Source of the DNA: Fimenecus sp045543095
GTDB lineage: Bacteria; Bacillota; Clostridia; Oscillospirales; Acutalibacteraceae
Assembly (NCBI GenBank): GCA_045543095.1
Contig: JAZQMC010000023.1
Coordinates: forward strand, 1 to 33,180
Reading direction: 5' to 3'
DNA length: 33,180 nucleotides
Shown here in pieces: positions 14,772-22,681 of this stretch. Each line of letters begins with the position of its first letter. Within the stretch, counting starts at the first letter, position 1. A program made the position numbers and the translations under genes. The notes under the pieces are model-generated. The model made no database searches. It was not told where the DNA came from and was given only the letters and a program-made list of their open reading frames with translations.

Positions 14772-16250
14772 TTAATCAGCGTTTTCTTCTTCAATTTTAT
14801 CAACGATTTCCTGTGGAACAGCCTCACCGTGTTTAACGAAAAGGATGCAAAGGATACTGAGGATGAACATAATCGGGCTATATACGAAAAGTGACATATA
14901 TGAGCCTGTGAACATACGAACAATACCGTAAATAATCGGAGAAGCAATCTGTGCTGAGAATGTTGCTGTGTAATAGTATCCTGTGAATGTACCAACTTTT
15001 TCAATACCACCAATATCAAGAACAAGTGGCAATGTATTAACTGTGATGAACATATTTGCGAAACCGCCAAGGATAAGGGCTACCCAGATAAGTGTCATAT
15101 TCTGTGTAAGAACATAGAGGAGGAATACAGCCATAAATACTGTAAGACCTATGAGAATTGTCTTCTTTCTGCCGATTTTCTTGCCCATTTTACCTGCAGG
15201 AATTGCAGCGGCAGCAGAACAAACTGCAAATAATGTTGTCATAATTGTTGCTTCGCCTGTGCTCTTGCCGAGAACTTCTTCAGCAAAGAGTGCAAAGAAT
15301 GTTGTAATTGCGTTTGTACCGCAGAAAAGGAAGAACAAGCCACCAAGCATAAAGATAAGACTCTTTCTTTCTCCCTTTGAAAGTTTCTGTGCTTTTCTTG
15401 CTTCTTTTTCAGCCTTTTTAGCTGCTTTTTCATCGGCATACTGATTCTTTGCCGCAACATCTTCAAGGCTTGAAGGCTCTTTAACCCAAATGCGAACAAC
15501 AAGCATGCCAAGAACCATAACAACTGCACCAAGAAGGAACACGTATGGGAAGCTTGTAAACTGTTCGTTTTCAGCAGTAACCTTAACGCTTGTTACAGCA
15601 AGGTAGATAGCACTAACAAGAGTACCGGCAACCATACCGATAACAGAACCTACACCGCCCATAAGGTTGATGATTGCGTTACCCTCTGAACGAAGATGTG
15701 ACGGAGTAAGTGCGGGCATCAAAGCAACTGCAGGAGCACGCCACAATGACATTGAGAAAACAAAAAGAATAATGCAAATCATTGTTGCAGGGAGAGAGTT
15801 ACTCAATGCTATCCAAGGAATGAGTGCGAAGAGAAGTGCTGAAACAGGTGCACCGTAAACAATGAACGGACGACGTTTACCGAGCTTTGAACGGCAACGG
15901 TCTGAAAGTTTACCGAATGTTGGCTGGAAGATAACACCGAAAATGTTATCGAATGTCATAATAACACCGATGAAAAGAGGTACAAGTGTAATTCCGCCAC
16001 CTGCAACGTTAACATCCTGACCCTGTGTTTCTGCAAATTTTGCAAGCACTGGGAATGCTTCGTTAAGTTTCTGGCTGAGTGATGTTATCCACTCTGACTC
16101 TGTAAGCAATCTGTTAAGAATCTTTGTGATGTATGGGTCATAAATTGCCCATGCGATTGATGTTGTGAGAAAAGCGAAGCCTGTAAGTATGGTGTGCCAT
16201 GTATGAAGCTTGCCGTTTTTCTCGCAAAACAGTTCTGTTTTGTTGCTCAT
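14772..16250 (-). CDS. MFS sugar transporter (GPH/SLC45-like)
   Basis: Twelve-helix membrane transporter of 492 residues, probably a cation-coupled sugar symporter. The family is suggested by the loop 2-3 motif GKLSDRCRSKLGKRRPF (113-129), shared by glycoside-pentoside-hexuronide and SLC45 sucrose/maltose-type carriers, and by D101-N102 at the end of helix 2. An unusual stretch between helices 1 and 2 (about 45-90) is likely extracellular. A lysine-rich cytoplasmic loop (about 270-300, KKAEKEARKAQK) joins the two halves. It lies downstream of the glycogen operon on the same strand but has its own ribosome site (GGGAGG) and TATAAT-like boxes (16291-16296). A maltose or maltodextrin substrate is plausible from context. 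Confidence 0.8.
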   Translation of the reverse strand: MSNKTELFCEKNGKLHTWHTILTGFAFLTTSIAWAIYDPYITKILNRLLTESEWITSLSQKLNEAFPVLAKFAETQGQDVNVAGGGITLVPLFIGVIMTFDNIFGVIFQPTFGKLSDRCRSKLGKRRPFIVYGAPVSALLFALIPWIALSNSLPATMICIILFVFSMSLWRAPAVALMPALTPSHLRSEGNAIINLMGGVGSVIGMVAGTLVSAIYLAVTSVKVTAENEQFTSFPYVFLLGAVVMVLGMLVVRIWVKEPSSLEDVAAKNQYADEKAAKKAEKEARKAQKLSKGERKSLIFMLGGLFFLFCGTNAITTFFALFAEEVLGKSTGEATIMTTLFAVCSAAAAIPAGKMGKKIGRKKTILIGLTVFMAVFLLYVLTQNMTLIWVALILGGFANMFITVNTLPLVLDIGGIEKVGTFTGYYYTATFSAQIASPIIYGIVRMFTGSYMSLFVYSPIMFILSILCILFVKHGEAVPQEIVDKIEEENAD

Positions 16251-16392
16251 AATTTTTCCTCCCGGATAAAATTCAAAATTATACGAGATTATTATACATT
16301 ATTTTTCCCGAAATGGATATGTGTAATTATTATAAATTTAAGGAAAATTTTTGTATAGAGTGTTGAAAACAATTCGAATCAAAAGAATTCAA

Positions 16393-16564
16393 CAAATTGG
16401 GGTTTGTCTAATTCTTTTGGGATACCCCCCTCAGTCAAATGCTACGCATTTGCCAGCTCCCCCTCAAGGGTGGAGCCCAAGATAGCCTTCCCCCTACGAG
16501 GGGAAGGTGGCACGAGCAAAGCGAGTGACGGAAGGGGGGAAAGAATTCGACAAAATCAAATTTG
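16393..16564. repeat. palindromic MITE-like intergenic repeat
   Basis: About 172 bp with matching ends: CAAATT, TTTGTC, AATTCTTT and CCCCCCTC on the left (16393-16432) mirror CAAATTTG, TTTGTC, GAATTCTTT and CCCCCCTT read from the right end. Inside, CCAGCTCCCCCTC and GAGGGGAAGGTGGC (about 16450-16511), plus the phrase AGGTGGCACGAGCAAAGCGA, resemble a repeat widely scattered in Ruminococcaceae genomes. It has no coding capacity. The remaining intergenic part (16251-16392) holds only A/T-rich promoter-like sequence for the transporter. Confidence 0.7.
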
Positions 16565-16578
16565 TTTTATATGTAAAA

Positions 16579-16604
16579 ACGGCGAAGTCAAACGACTTCG
16601 CCGT
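16579..16604 (-). terminator. glgA (glycogen operon) terminator
   Basis: ACGGCGAAGTC (16579-16589) pairs perfectly with GACTTCGCCGT (16594-16604) around a 4-nt loop, with TTTTTAC following on the minus strand, 11 bp after the glgA stop. Confidence 0.88.
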
Positions 16605-16614
16605 AATTATATGT

Positions 16615-18039
16615 TTATTTAAGTATCGACTTATAAAGTCTGATATACTCGTTTGCTGATTTGCCCCAGCTGTTGTCACATTCCATAGCACGTTTAACAA
16701 GAATGTTCCAACCCTCTTTGTTGGAATATCCTTCAATTGCTCGCTTGATTGTGTAGAGCATATCGTGTGCATTATATGTTGAGAATGTAAAGCCGTTACC
16801 TTCATTGTCGCCACTATCCTTGATACTGTCACGAAGACCGCCTGTTTCACGGACAATCGGAATTGTGCCGTAACGGAGTGAAATCATCTGTGAAAGTCCG
16901 CAAGGCTCACTCTTTGAAGGCATTAAGAACAAGTCACATCCTGCATAGATTTTCTTTGAAAGTGATGGGATAAAGCCGAGTTTAAGTCCCATTTTGTCAG
17001 GATATTTGTCTGCCATCTCTTTAAAGAAGCTTTCATACTGCCATTCACCTGAACCGAGCACTACAAACTGCACATCAGTTGTTGCAAGTAATTCGTCAAG
17101 GACTGCCTTAACGAGGTCAAGTCCTTTGTGTCCTACAAGACGAGTGACCATACCAATCATCGGCACATCTTCCCTTACTGGAAGTTCAAAGTATTCCTGT
17201 AATTTTGCCTTGTTAATCTTTTTCTTTTCTGCGAAATCTTCAGATGTGTAATTAACCTCAATATCCTTATCTGTTTCAGGGTTATAGAGAATTGTGTCGA
17301 TACCATTGAGAATACCGGAGAGCTTCCAAGAACGCTGATTAAGAATCGGGTCAAGACCGTGGGAATACCAAGGGTCAAGAATTTCGTTAGCGTAAGACGG
17401 AGAAACAGTTGTAACTCTGTCGGCACATTCAATAGCACCTTTCATAAAGTTGCAGTCACCGTCATATTCAAGGAGGGAAGCGGCACTTTCGGGAAGTCCG
17501 ACAACATCGCCAAGAAGGTCCATACCATAAGTACCTTGATACTGAATGTTATGAATTGTGAAAACAGTTTTGATGTTTTCGTATCCCGGACGATTTGCAT
17601 AAAGTGTGTTGTAATAAACAGGAGTCAATGCAGACTGCCAGTCATTACAATGGATAATATCGGGCTTGAAATCAATGTGAGGAATAATTTCAAGAACTGC
17701 ACGAGCAAAGAATGCAAAACGCTCTGCGTCGTCATAATATCCGTAAAGCGTATCACGCTTGAAATAATATTGGTTGTCGAGAAGATAGTAGATTACTCCA
17801 CCTGCTTTTGCTTCAAAAACACCGCAATACTGTCTTCTCCATGCAACAGGAACTGAAATACTTGTCACAAATTTCATTGTGTCCTTAAGTTCCTGACTGA
17901 TTGTGTCATAAAGAGGCATTACAACGCGCGCACCGATGAGTCTTTTGCGAAGCGCCTGTGGAAGACTGCCCGCAACATCACCAAGTCCGCCACTTGCTTT
18001 AAAGGGAAGTGCCTCACTTGAAACGTATAAAACTTTCAT
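16615..18039 (-). CDS. glgA: glycogen synthase (ADP-glucose, GT5)
   Basis: Transfers glucose from ADP-glucose to the growing alpha-1,4-glucan. The 474-residue GT5 enzyme has the N-terminal ADP-glucose loop KASGGLGDVAGSLP (K14, equivalent to the KxGGL lysine). The acceptor-side IHCNDWQSALTPVY and FTIHNIQYQG follow, with the C-terminal nucleotide-binding fold MVTRLVGHKGLDLV and the catalytic PSKSEPCGLSQMISLRYGT. Length and motifs are normal. It is the last gene of glgB-glgC-glgD-glgA, separated from glgD by 111 bp that contain a palindromic repeat, so its expression might be partly uncoupled. Confidence 0.96.
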   Translation of the reverse strand: MKVLYVSSEALPFKASGGLGDVAGSLPQALRKRLIGARVVMPLYDTISQELKDTMKFVTSISVPVAWRRQYCGVFEAKAGGVIYYLLDNQYYFKRDTLYGYYDDAERFAFFARAVLEIIPHIDFKPDIIHCNDWQSALTPVYYNTLYANRPGYENIKTVFTIHNIQYQGTYGMDLLGDVVGLPESAASLLEYDGDCNFMKGAIECADRVTTVSPSYANEILDPWYSHGLDPILNQRSWKLSGILNGIDTILYNPETDKDIEVNYTSEDFAEKKKINKAKLQEYFELPVREDVPMIGMVTRLVGHKGLDLVKAVLDELLATTDVQFVVLGSGEWQYESFFKEMADKYPDKMGLKLGFIPSLSKKIYAGCDLFLMPSKSEPCGLSQMISLRYGTIPIVRETGGLRDSIKDSGDNEGNGFTFSTYNAHDMLYTIKRAIEGYSNKEGWNILVKRAMECDNSWGKSANEYIRLYKSILK

Positions 18040-18061
18040 GTGTTTTTCCTTTCAATTTTCT

Positions 18062-18143
18062 AATGTAGGGGGTGTCGACTCGACACCCCGTAGTTTTACT
18101 GTGATTTATTTCGGGCTGCCGAGGTCGTCAGCCCCTACAAATT
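18062..18143. repeat. double-hairpin intergenic repeat inside the glg operon
   Basis: GGGGTGTCG (18069-18077) pairs perfectly with CGACACCCC (18081-18089). A second hairpin pairs GGGCTG (18113-18118) with CAGCCC (18129-18134). The ends mirror each other (GTAGGGG at 18065-18071, CCCCTAC at 18132-18138, flanked by TAAT and ATTA). This is a REP-like unit with GTAGGGG ends, common in Clostridia, sitting between glgD and glgA. Confidence 0.65.
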
Positions 18144-18150
18144 ATGTTGA

Positions 18151-19266
18151 CTATATAACAATCTCTTTACCGATGTAAACAGGATAATTCTCTGCACCGG
18201 AGAGTGTTTTGTTAGGTGTAATTACAACGCTCTTGTCGGCAACAACGCAGTTAAGGGAAGCATTCTGTGCTACGAAAACATCCTGCATAACGATGGAGTT
18301 TTTAACAACTGCACCTTTTTCAACTCGAACACCACGGAATAGGATTGAGTTTTCAACTGTACCCTCAATGATACAGCCATCAGCAATAAGAGAGTTTTTA
18401 ACATCTGAGCCAATACCATAAATTGCAGGCATATCGTCACGGACCTTTGTATAAACAGGTCTTTCTCTGTTGAAAAGGTCGTCGCAGTTTTCCGGATTGA
18501 GAAGCTCCATATTAACCTTAAAGTAGCTTTCCATTGACTCAACAACTGCTGAATATCCCTTTGCCTCGTAGCCGTAAATGTTAAGTTTTTCAACATTTCT
18601 CTGAATAATATCGGACTCAAAATCCTTGTAATTAAGGCTGATTGCGTCATTGATAAGTCTTTCAAGAAGTGCCTTTTTCATAAGGATTACATTAAGTGAG
18701 AAATTAACATTTTCCTCTGTTACAGGAGAAATTGAAACCTTTTCTGCCTTACCATCAGCATTAAAATCAAAAGCCATAGCATCTGTAAGGTTTGGCAATT
18801 TGCCGTTTTTATAAACGATTGTCATATCGGCATTTTTCTCAACGTGATAGTCCATAAGTGCCTCAATGTCAAGGTTAATAACCACGTTACAGTCTGTGAG
18901 AAGAACATATTCTTCATTTGAACGGCTGATAAAGCCCATACTACCCTTTAAGGAAGCAAGTTTGTCACGGTTTCCGCCTGTTTCGTTAGTTGAGAACGGC
19001 GGAAGAATGAAAAGACCGTCATTTTTACGGGACAAGTCCCAAGGCTTACCGGTACCTACATGGTCCATAAGTGACTGATAGTTACTCTTTGTAAGTACAC
19101 CAACCTTTTCAATGCCACTGTTTACCATATTAGAAAGAGCAAAGTCAATAAGGCGGTAACGACAAGCAAAAGGAACAGAACCCATTGTACGGATACCTGT
19201 AAGCTCACTCACACATTCGTCATAAGCATTTGAGAAAATAATACCAACAATATTCTTACCTGTCAT
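18151..19266 (-). CDS. glgD: glucose-1-phosphate adenylyltransferase, GlgD subunit
   Basis: Partner subunit of the Firmicutes GlgC/GlgD ADP-glucose pyrophosphorylase, 371 residues. The nucleotidyltransferase domain (1-250) has YRLIDFALSNMVNSGIEKVG and VLLTDCNVVINLD. The catalytic glycine-rich loop seen in GlgC (GGQGSRLG) is replaced by SNAYDECVSELTGIRTMG. The C-terminal left-handed beta-helix repeats (about 280-360) are intact. GlgD proteins are poor catalysts alone and modulate GlgC, which this degenerate loop supports. Its ATG lies 2 bp after the glgC stop, with AAAGGAGG inside the glgC end. Confidence 0.95.
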   Translation of the reverse strand: MTGKNIVGIIFSNAYDECVSELTGIRTMGSVPFACRYRLIDFALSNMVNSGIEKVGVLTKSNYQSLMDHVGTGKPWDLSRKNDGLFILPPFSTNETGGNRDKLASLKGSMGFISRSNEEYVLLTDCNVVINLDIEALMDYHVEKNADMTIVYKNGKLPNLTDAMAFDFNADGKAEKVSISPVTEENVNFSLNVILMKKALLERLINDAISLNYKDFESDIIQRNVEKLNIYGYEAKGYSAVVESMESYFKVNMELLNPENCDDLFNRERPVYTKVRDDMPAIYGIGSDVKNSLIADGCIIEGTVENSILFRGVRVEKGAVVKNSIVMQDVFVAQNASLNCVVADKSVVITPNKTLSGAENYPVYIGKEIVI

Positions 19267-19267
19267 T

Positions 19268-20485
19268 TTATTCAGCCTCCTTTACTACGTCTTCACTAAC
19301 CTGTGCTTTTGGTGCAACAGACGCACCCTCGTGTACAGTAACACCTGCACCAACAACTGCAACGCCCCATTCATCACGGTTTGCACAATCTTCCGGACTT
19401 AAGCCAACAACTGCACCCTCTTCAATAACTGCATTTTCTGCAACCATTGCGTACTGAACAACTGCACCCTTTTTAATAACTGTGCCCGGCATTACAATTG
19501 AATATTTAACCTCTGCACCTTCTTCAACAACAACATCATTGAAAAGGATTGAGTAATCAACATCACCATAAACTCTTGAGCCCTCTGAAATCATTGAGTT
19601 CTGCACCTTTGCATTTGCAGAAATGTAGTGAGGAGGGGAAGCAGGAGTTTTTGCATAAATTCTCCAGCTTGTGTCAGATAAGTCAAGGTCAACCTTTGGA
19701 TTGAGAAGGTCAAGGTTTGCTTCCCAAAGGCTGTCGATTGTACCAACGTCTTTCCAATATCCGTCAAAGAGATATGCAAACATCTTTTCGCCGTCTGCGT
19801 GCATCTTCGGAATAACATTCTTACCAAAGTCGTTGCTTGAATTGGGGTCATTCTCATCATCAATAAGATACTGACGAAGCTTACTCCAAGTGAACACATA
19901 AACACCCATTGATGCCTTATTACTTCTTGGATTCTTTGGCTTTTCTTCAAATTCACTGATTGAATTGTCGTCATTGAGAATCATAAGACCGAAACGGCTT
20001 GCTTCTTCCCAAGAAACCTCAAGCATTGCGATTGTGCAAGCAGCACCCTTTTCCTTGTGGTATTCAAGCATCTTGTTGTAGTCCATCTTGTAAATATGGT
20101 CACCTGAAAGGATAACAACATATTCAGGGTCATAACGGTCAATGAAATTGATATTTTGGTAAATAGCGTTTGCAGTGCCCTTATACCACTCTGTACCCTT
20201 AATCTGCTGATAAGGTGATAGAATGTGAACACCGCCGTTAGCACGGTCCAAATCCCAAGCCTGACCGTTGCCTATGTAGTCATTAAGTTCGAGTGGCTGA
20301 TACTGTGTTAAAACACCAACGGTTGAAATGCCGGAGTTTACACAGTTTGAAAGCGGGAAGTCGATAATTCTGTACTTACCGCCGTAAGGAACGGCAGGTT
20401 TAGCAATGTTCTTTGTGAGAATTCCGAGACGGCTTCCCTGACCGCCTGCAAGAAGCATTGCAATACATTCTTGTTTTCTTGCCAT
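19268..20485 (-). CDS. glgC: glucose-1-phosphate adenylyltransferase, catalytic subunit
   Basis: Makes ADP-glucose from ATP and glucose 1-phosphate, the committed step of glycogen synthesis. The 405-residue protein shows the catalytic loop LLAGGQGSRLG (about 11-21) with KPAVPYGGKYRIIDFPLSN next. Further motifs are LSGDHIYKMDY (metal-binding Asp), FEEKPKNPRSNKASMGVY and WKDVGTIDSLWEANL. A left-handed beta-helix domain lies at the C-terminus, followed by a short Val/Glu-rich tail. It follows glgB by 35 bp with a GGAGG ribosome site. Confidence 0.97.
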   Translation of the reverse strand: MARKQECIAMLLAGGQGSRLGILTKNIAKPAVPYGGKYRIIDFPLSNCVNSGISTVGVLTQYQPLELNDYIGNGQAWDLDRANGGVHILSPYQQIKGTEWYKGTANAIYQNINFIDRYDPEYVVILSGDHIYKMDYNKMLEYHKEKGAACTIAMLEVSWEEASRFGLMILNDDNSISEFEEKPKNPRSNKASMGVYVFTWSKLRQYLIDDENDPNSSNDFGKNVIPKMHADGEKMFAYLFDGYWKDVGTIDSLWEANLDLLNPKVDLDLSDTSWRIYAKTPASPPHYISANAKVQNSMISEGSRVYGDVDYSILFNDVVVEEGAEVKYSIVMPGTVIKKGAVVQYAMVAENAVIEEGAVVGLSPEDCANRDEWGVAVVGAGVTVHEGASVAPKAQVSEDVVKEAE

Positions 20486-20520
20486 ATTTTTTCCTCCTTA
20501 ATGGATGATAGTATGTTTAA

Positions 20521-22410
20521 TTATCTTGTCTTTTTAAGATAAATTGTTGACATTGGTGGTAAATCAAGGGCGATACTCTGCTCGAAACCGTGCATAGGAG
20601 TCTTTTCCCATTTGATTTTGTCCTTCTGCCCTTTACCTGAGCCACCGTAAATTTCGTCATCAGAATTGAAGATTACCTTGTAATTTCCCTTTGCAGGAAC
20701 ACCGATTCTGTAATTATTACGTTCAACAGGAGTAAAGTTGCAGACTGCTATAATTTCCTTGCCTTTTTCGTCGATTCTGCGGAATGCGATTACTGAATTA
20801 TCGTTGTCATCCGCTGAAATCCAAGAAAAGCCTTCCCAAGAATGGTCAACCTGCCAAAGTGGTGCGTTATCCTTATAGAAATGGTTAAGTTCTTTAAAGT
20901 AAGTCTGCAATTTCTTGTGCATATCATAATCAAGAAGCAACCAATCAAGACCCTGCTTGTAATTCCACTCGATAAACTGACCGAATTCAGAGCCCATAAA
21001 CATAAGTTTTTTACCGGGATGAGCCATCATATAACCCATAAAGGCTCTTACTCCTGCAAATTTTTCCTCATAAGTTCCGGGCATTTTATTGATAAGTGAG
21101 CATTTACCGTGAACAACCTCATCGTGAGAAATCGGCAGGATAAAATTCTCTGAAAAAGCATAGAAGAATGAGAACGTAATACAGTTGTGATTACCTTTTC
21201 TGTAAAGCGGGTCCATTGAGAAATAACGGAGAATGTCATTCATCCAACCCATATTCCATTTGTAGTTGAAACCAAGGCCACCCATAAACACAGGCTTTGT
21301 AACCATTGGCCACGCTGTACTTTCTTCTGCTATAAGCAAACTGCCGTGATAGTCACGGAAAACATTCATACTTAACTTGTTAAGGAATGCGACAGTTTCA
21401 AGATTTTCGACCCCACCGTCTTTATTTGCAATCCAATGACCGTCATCCCTGCCATAGTTGAGATAGAGCATTGAAGCAACTGCATCCACACGAAGACCGT
21501 CAATATGATATTTATCGAGCCAGAACATCGCACTTGAAATAAGGAAGGACTGAACCTCGTTTCTGCCAAAATCAAAAACTTTTGTGCCCCATTCAAGATG
21601 CTCGCCTTTTCTGATATCCTCATATTCATAACAAGGTGTACCGTCAAATTCATAAAGTCCGTTGGCATCTTTCGGGAAATGAGCAGGTACCCAGTCAAGA
21701 ATTACACCGATGTTATTCTTATGACACATATCAATAAGATACATCAAATCGTCGGGAGTGCCGTAACGTGATGTGGCTGCAAAATAGCCTGTTACCTGAT
21801 AACCCCATGAGCCGTCAAACGGATATTCAGTAAGCGGCATAAACTCAATATGAGTATATCCCATTTCCTTGACATAAGGAATAAGTTCTTCCGCCATTTT
21901 ACGGTATGAATAGAAGTTTCCGTCCTCATACTGCCTCCAAGAGCCGAAATGCACCTCATAAATGTTGACAGGCTTATCATACTGTGCTTTTTCACGCTTT
22001 GCCTTTTCCCACTTGGCATCAGTCCATTTATATGAGCCTAACTCATAGTATTTTGTGGCATTATCGGGACGGGTTTCCATGTGGTAACCGTAAGGGTCGC
22101 TCTTCATAAGCTTTCTGCCGTCTTTTGTATAAATGCAATACTTGTAAGAGTCAAACTGCTTTACATTTTCCACATAAACTTCCCAAATTCCACCCGCAGT
22201 AACACGTTCTGCGAAATTCGCCTCATCACTCCAACCATTGAAGTCACCACAGACAGAAACCGCCTCAGCATTAGGTGCCCACACTCTGAAAACAACGCGA
22301 TTTTCGTCTGCACGATGAGAGCCCATATATTCATAGGCACGGGCATTGTTGCCTTGATGGAAAAGATACACGGGCACTTGAGCCTCATAGTTGTTTCCTG
22401 TATCCGTCAT
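20521..22410 (-). CDS. glgB: 1,4-alpha-glucan branching enzyme (GH13)
   Basis: Creates alpha-1,6 branches in glycogen. Of 629 residues, about 28-120 form a CBM48 domain (RVWAPNAEAVSVCGDFNGW), followed by the GH13 barrel. Catalytic motifs are DGLRVDAV (nucleophile D309), LIAEEST (acid/base near E362) and PISHDEVVHGK (transition-state His-Asp). The C-terminal beta domain ends at MSTIYLKK. All key residues are present and the length is normal. It is the first gene of the glg operon, with GAGGTGAT before the ATG and a good promoter at 22465-22493. Confidence 0.97.
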   Translation of the reverse strand: MTDTGNNYEAQVPVYLFHQGNNARAYEYMGSHRADENRVVFRVWAPNAEAVSVCGDFNGWSDEANFAERVTAGGIWEVYVENVKQFDSYKYCIYTKDGRKLMKSDPYGYHMETRPDNATKYYELGSYKWTDAKWEKAKREKAQYDKPVNIYEVHFGSWRQYEDGNFYSYRKMAEELIPYVKEMGYTHIEFMPLTEYPFDGSWGYQVTGYFAATSRYGTPDDLMYLIDMCHKNNIGVILDWVPAHFPKDANGLYEFDGTPCYEYEDIRKGEHLEWGTKVFDFGRNEVQSFLISSAMFWLDKYHIDGLRVDAVASMLYLNYGRDDGHWIANKDGGVENLETVAFLNKLSMNVFRDYHGSLLIAEESTAWPMVTKPVFMGGLGFNYKWNMGWMNDILRYFSMDPLYRKGNHNCITFSFFYAFSENFILPISHDEVVHGKCSLINKMPGTYEEKFAGVRAFMGYMMAHPGKKLMFMGSEFGQFIEWNYKQGLDWLLLDYDMHKKLQTYFKELNHFYKDNAPLWQVDHSWEGFSWISADDNDNSVIAFRRIDEKGKEIIAVCNFTPVERNNYRIGVPAKGNYKVIFNSDDEIYGGSGKGQKDKIKWEKTPMHGFEQSIALDLPPMSTIYLKKTR

Positions 22411-22464
22411 TTCATCACCTCACATTTTATATCTAATAAAGCACAATTCTACTTATACAGATAC

Positions 22465-22493
22465 ATTTTATCACTATAAAAATGTAATTTCAA
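22465..22493 (-). promoter_or_regulatory. glg operon promoter
   Basis: Minus strand: -35 TTGAAA (22493-22488), 17 bp, -10 TAAAAT (22470-22465), giving a leader of about 48 nt before glgB. Confidence 0.75.
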
Positions 22494-22501
22494 GTGCTTT
22501 T

Positions 22502-22551
22502 TGCACAAAATGGTCAAATCACTCACAAATTTCATTACAACCATTTGTGCA
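22502..22551. promoter_or_regulatory. inverted repeat upstream of the glg promoter
   Basis: TGCACAAAATGGT (22502-22514) and ACCATTTGTGCA (22540-22551) are inverted copies differing by one extra A, 25 nt apart, starting 9 bp upstream of the glgB -35 box. Several TTACAA words lie beside it. Position suggests a binding site for a regulator of glycogen synthesis; no regulator is identified. Confidence 0.4.
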
Positions 22552-22628
22552 GTTTGTTACAAAATTTGCCTATTTTTACACAAAGATTACAAGTTTCGGC
22601 AAAAGTTTTTGGTAAACTTCAAAAAAAC

Positions 22629-22663
22629 AAAAAAATACCGCGAGCCGATAGACACGCGGTATT
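22629..22663 (-). terminator. terminator of the P-type ATPase gene
   Basis: AATACCGCG (22634-22642) pairs with CGCGGTATT (22655-22663) around a 12-nt loop. The minus strand continues with a T-run (TTTTTTTG). It lies just after the ATPase stop. Confidence 0.85.
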
Positions 22664-22681
22664 GCGGAAAAATAAACTATT

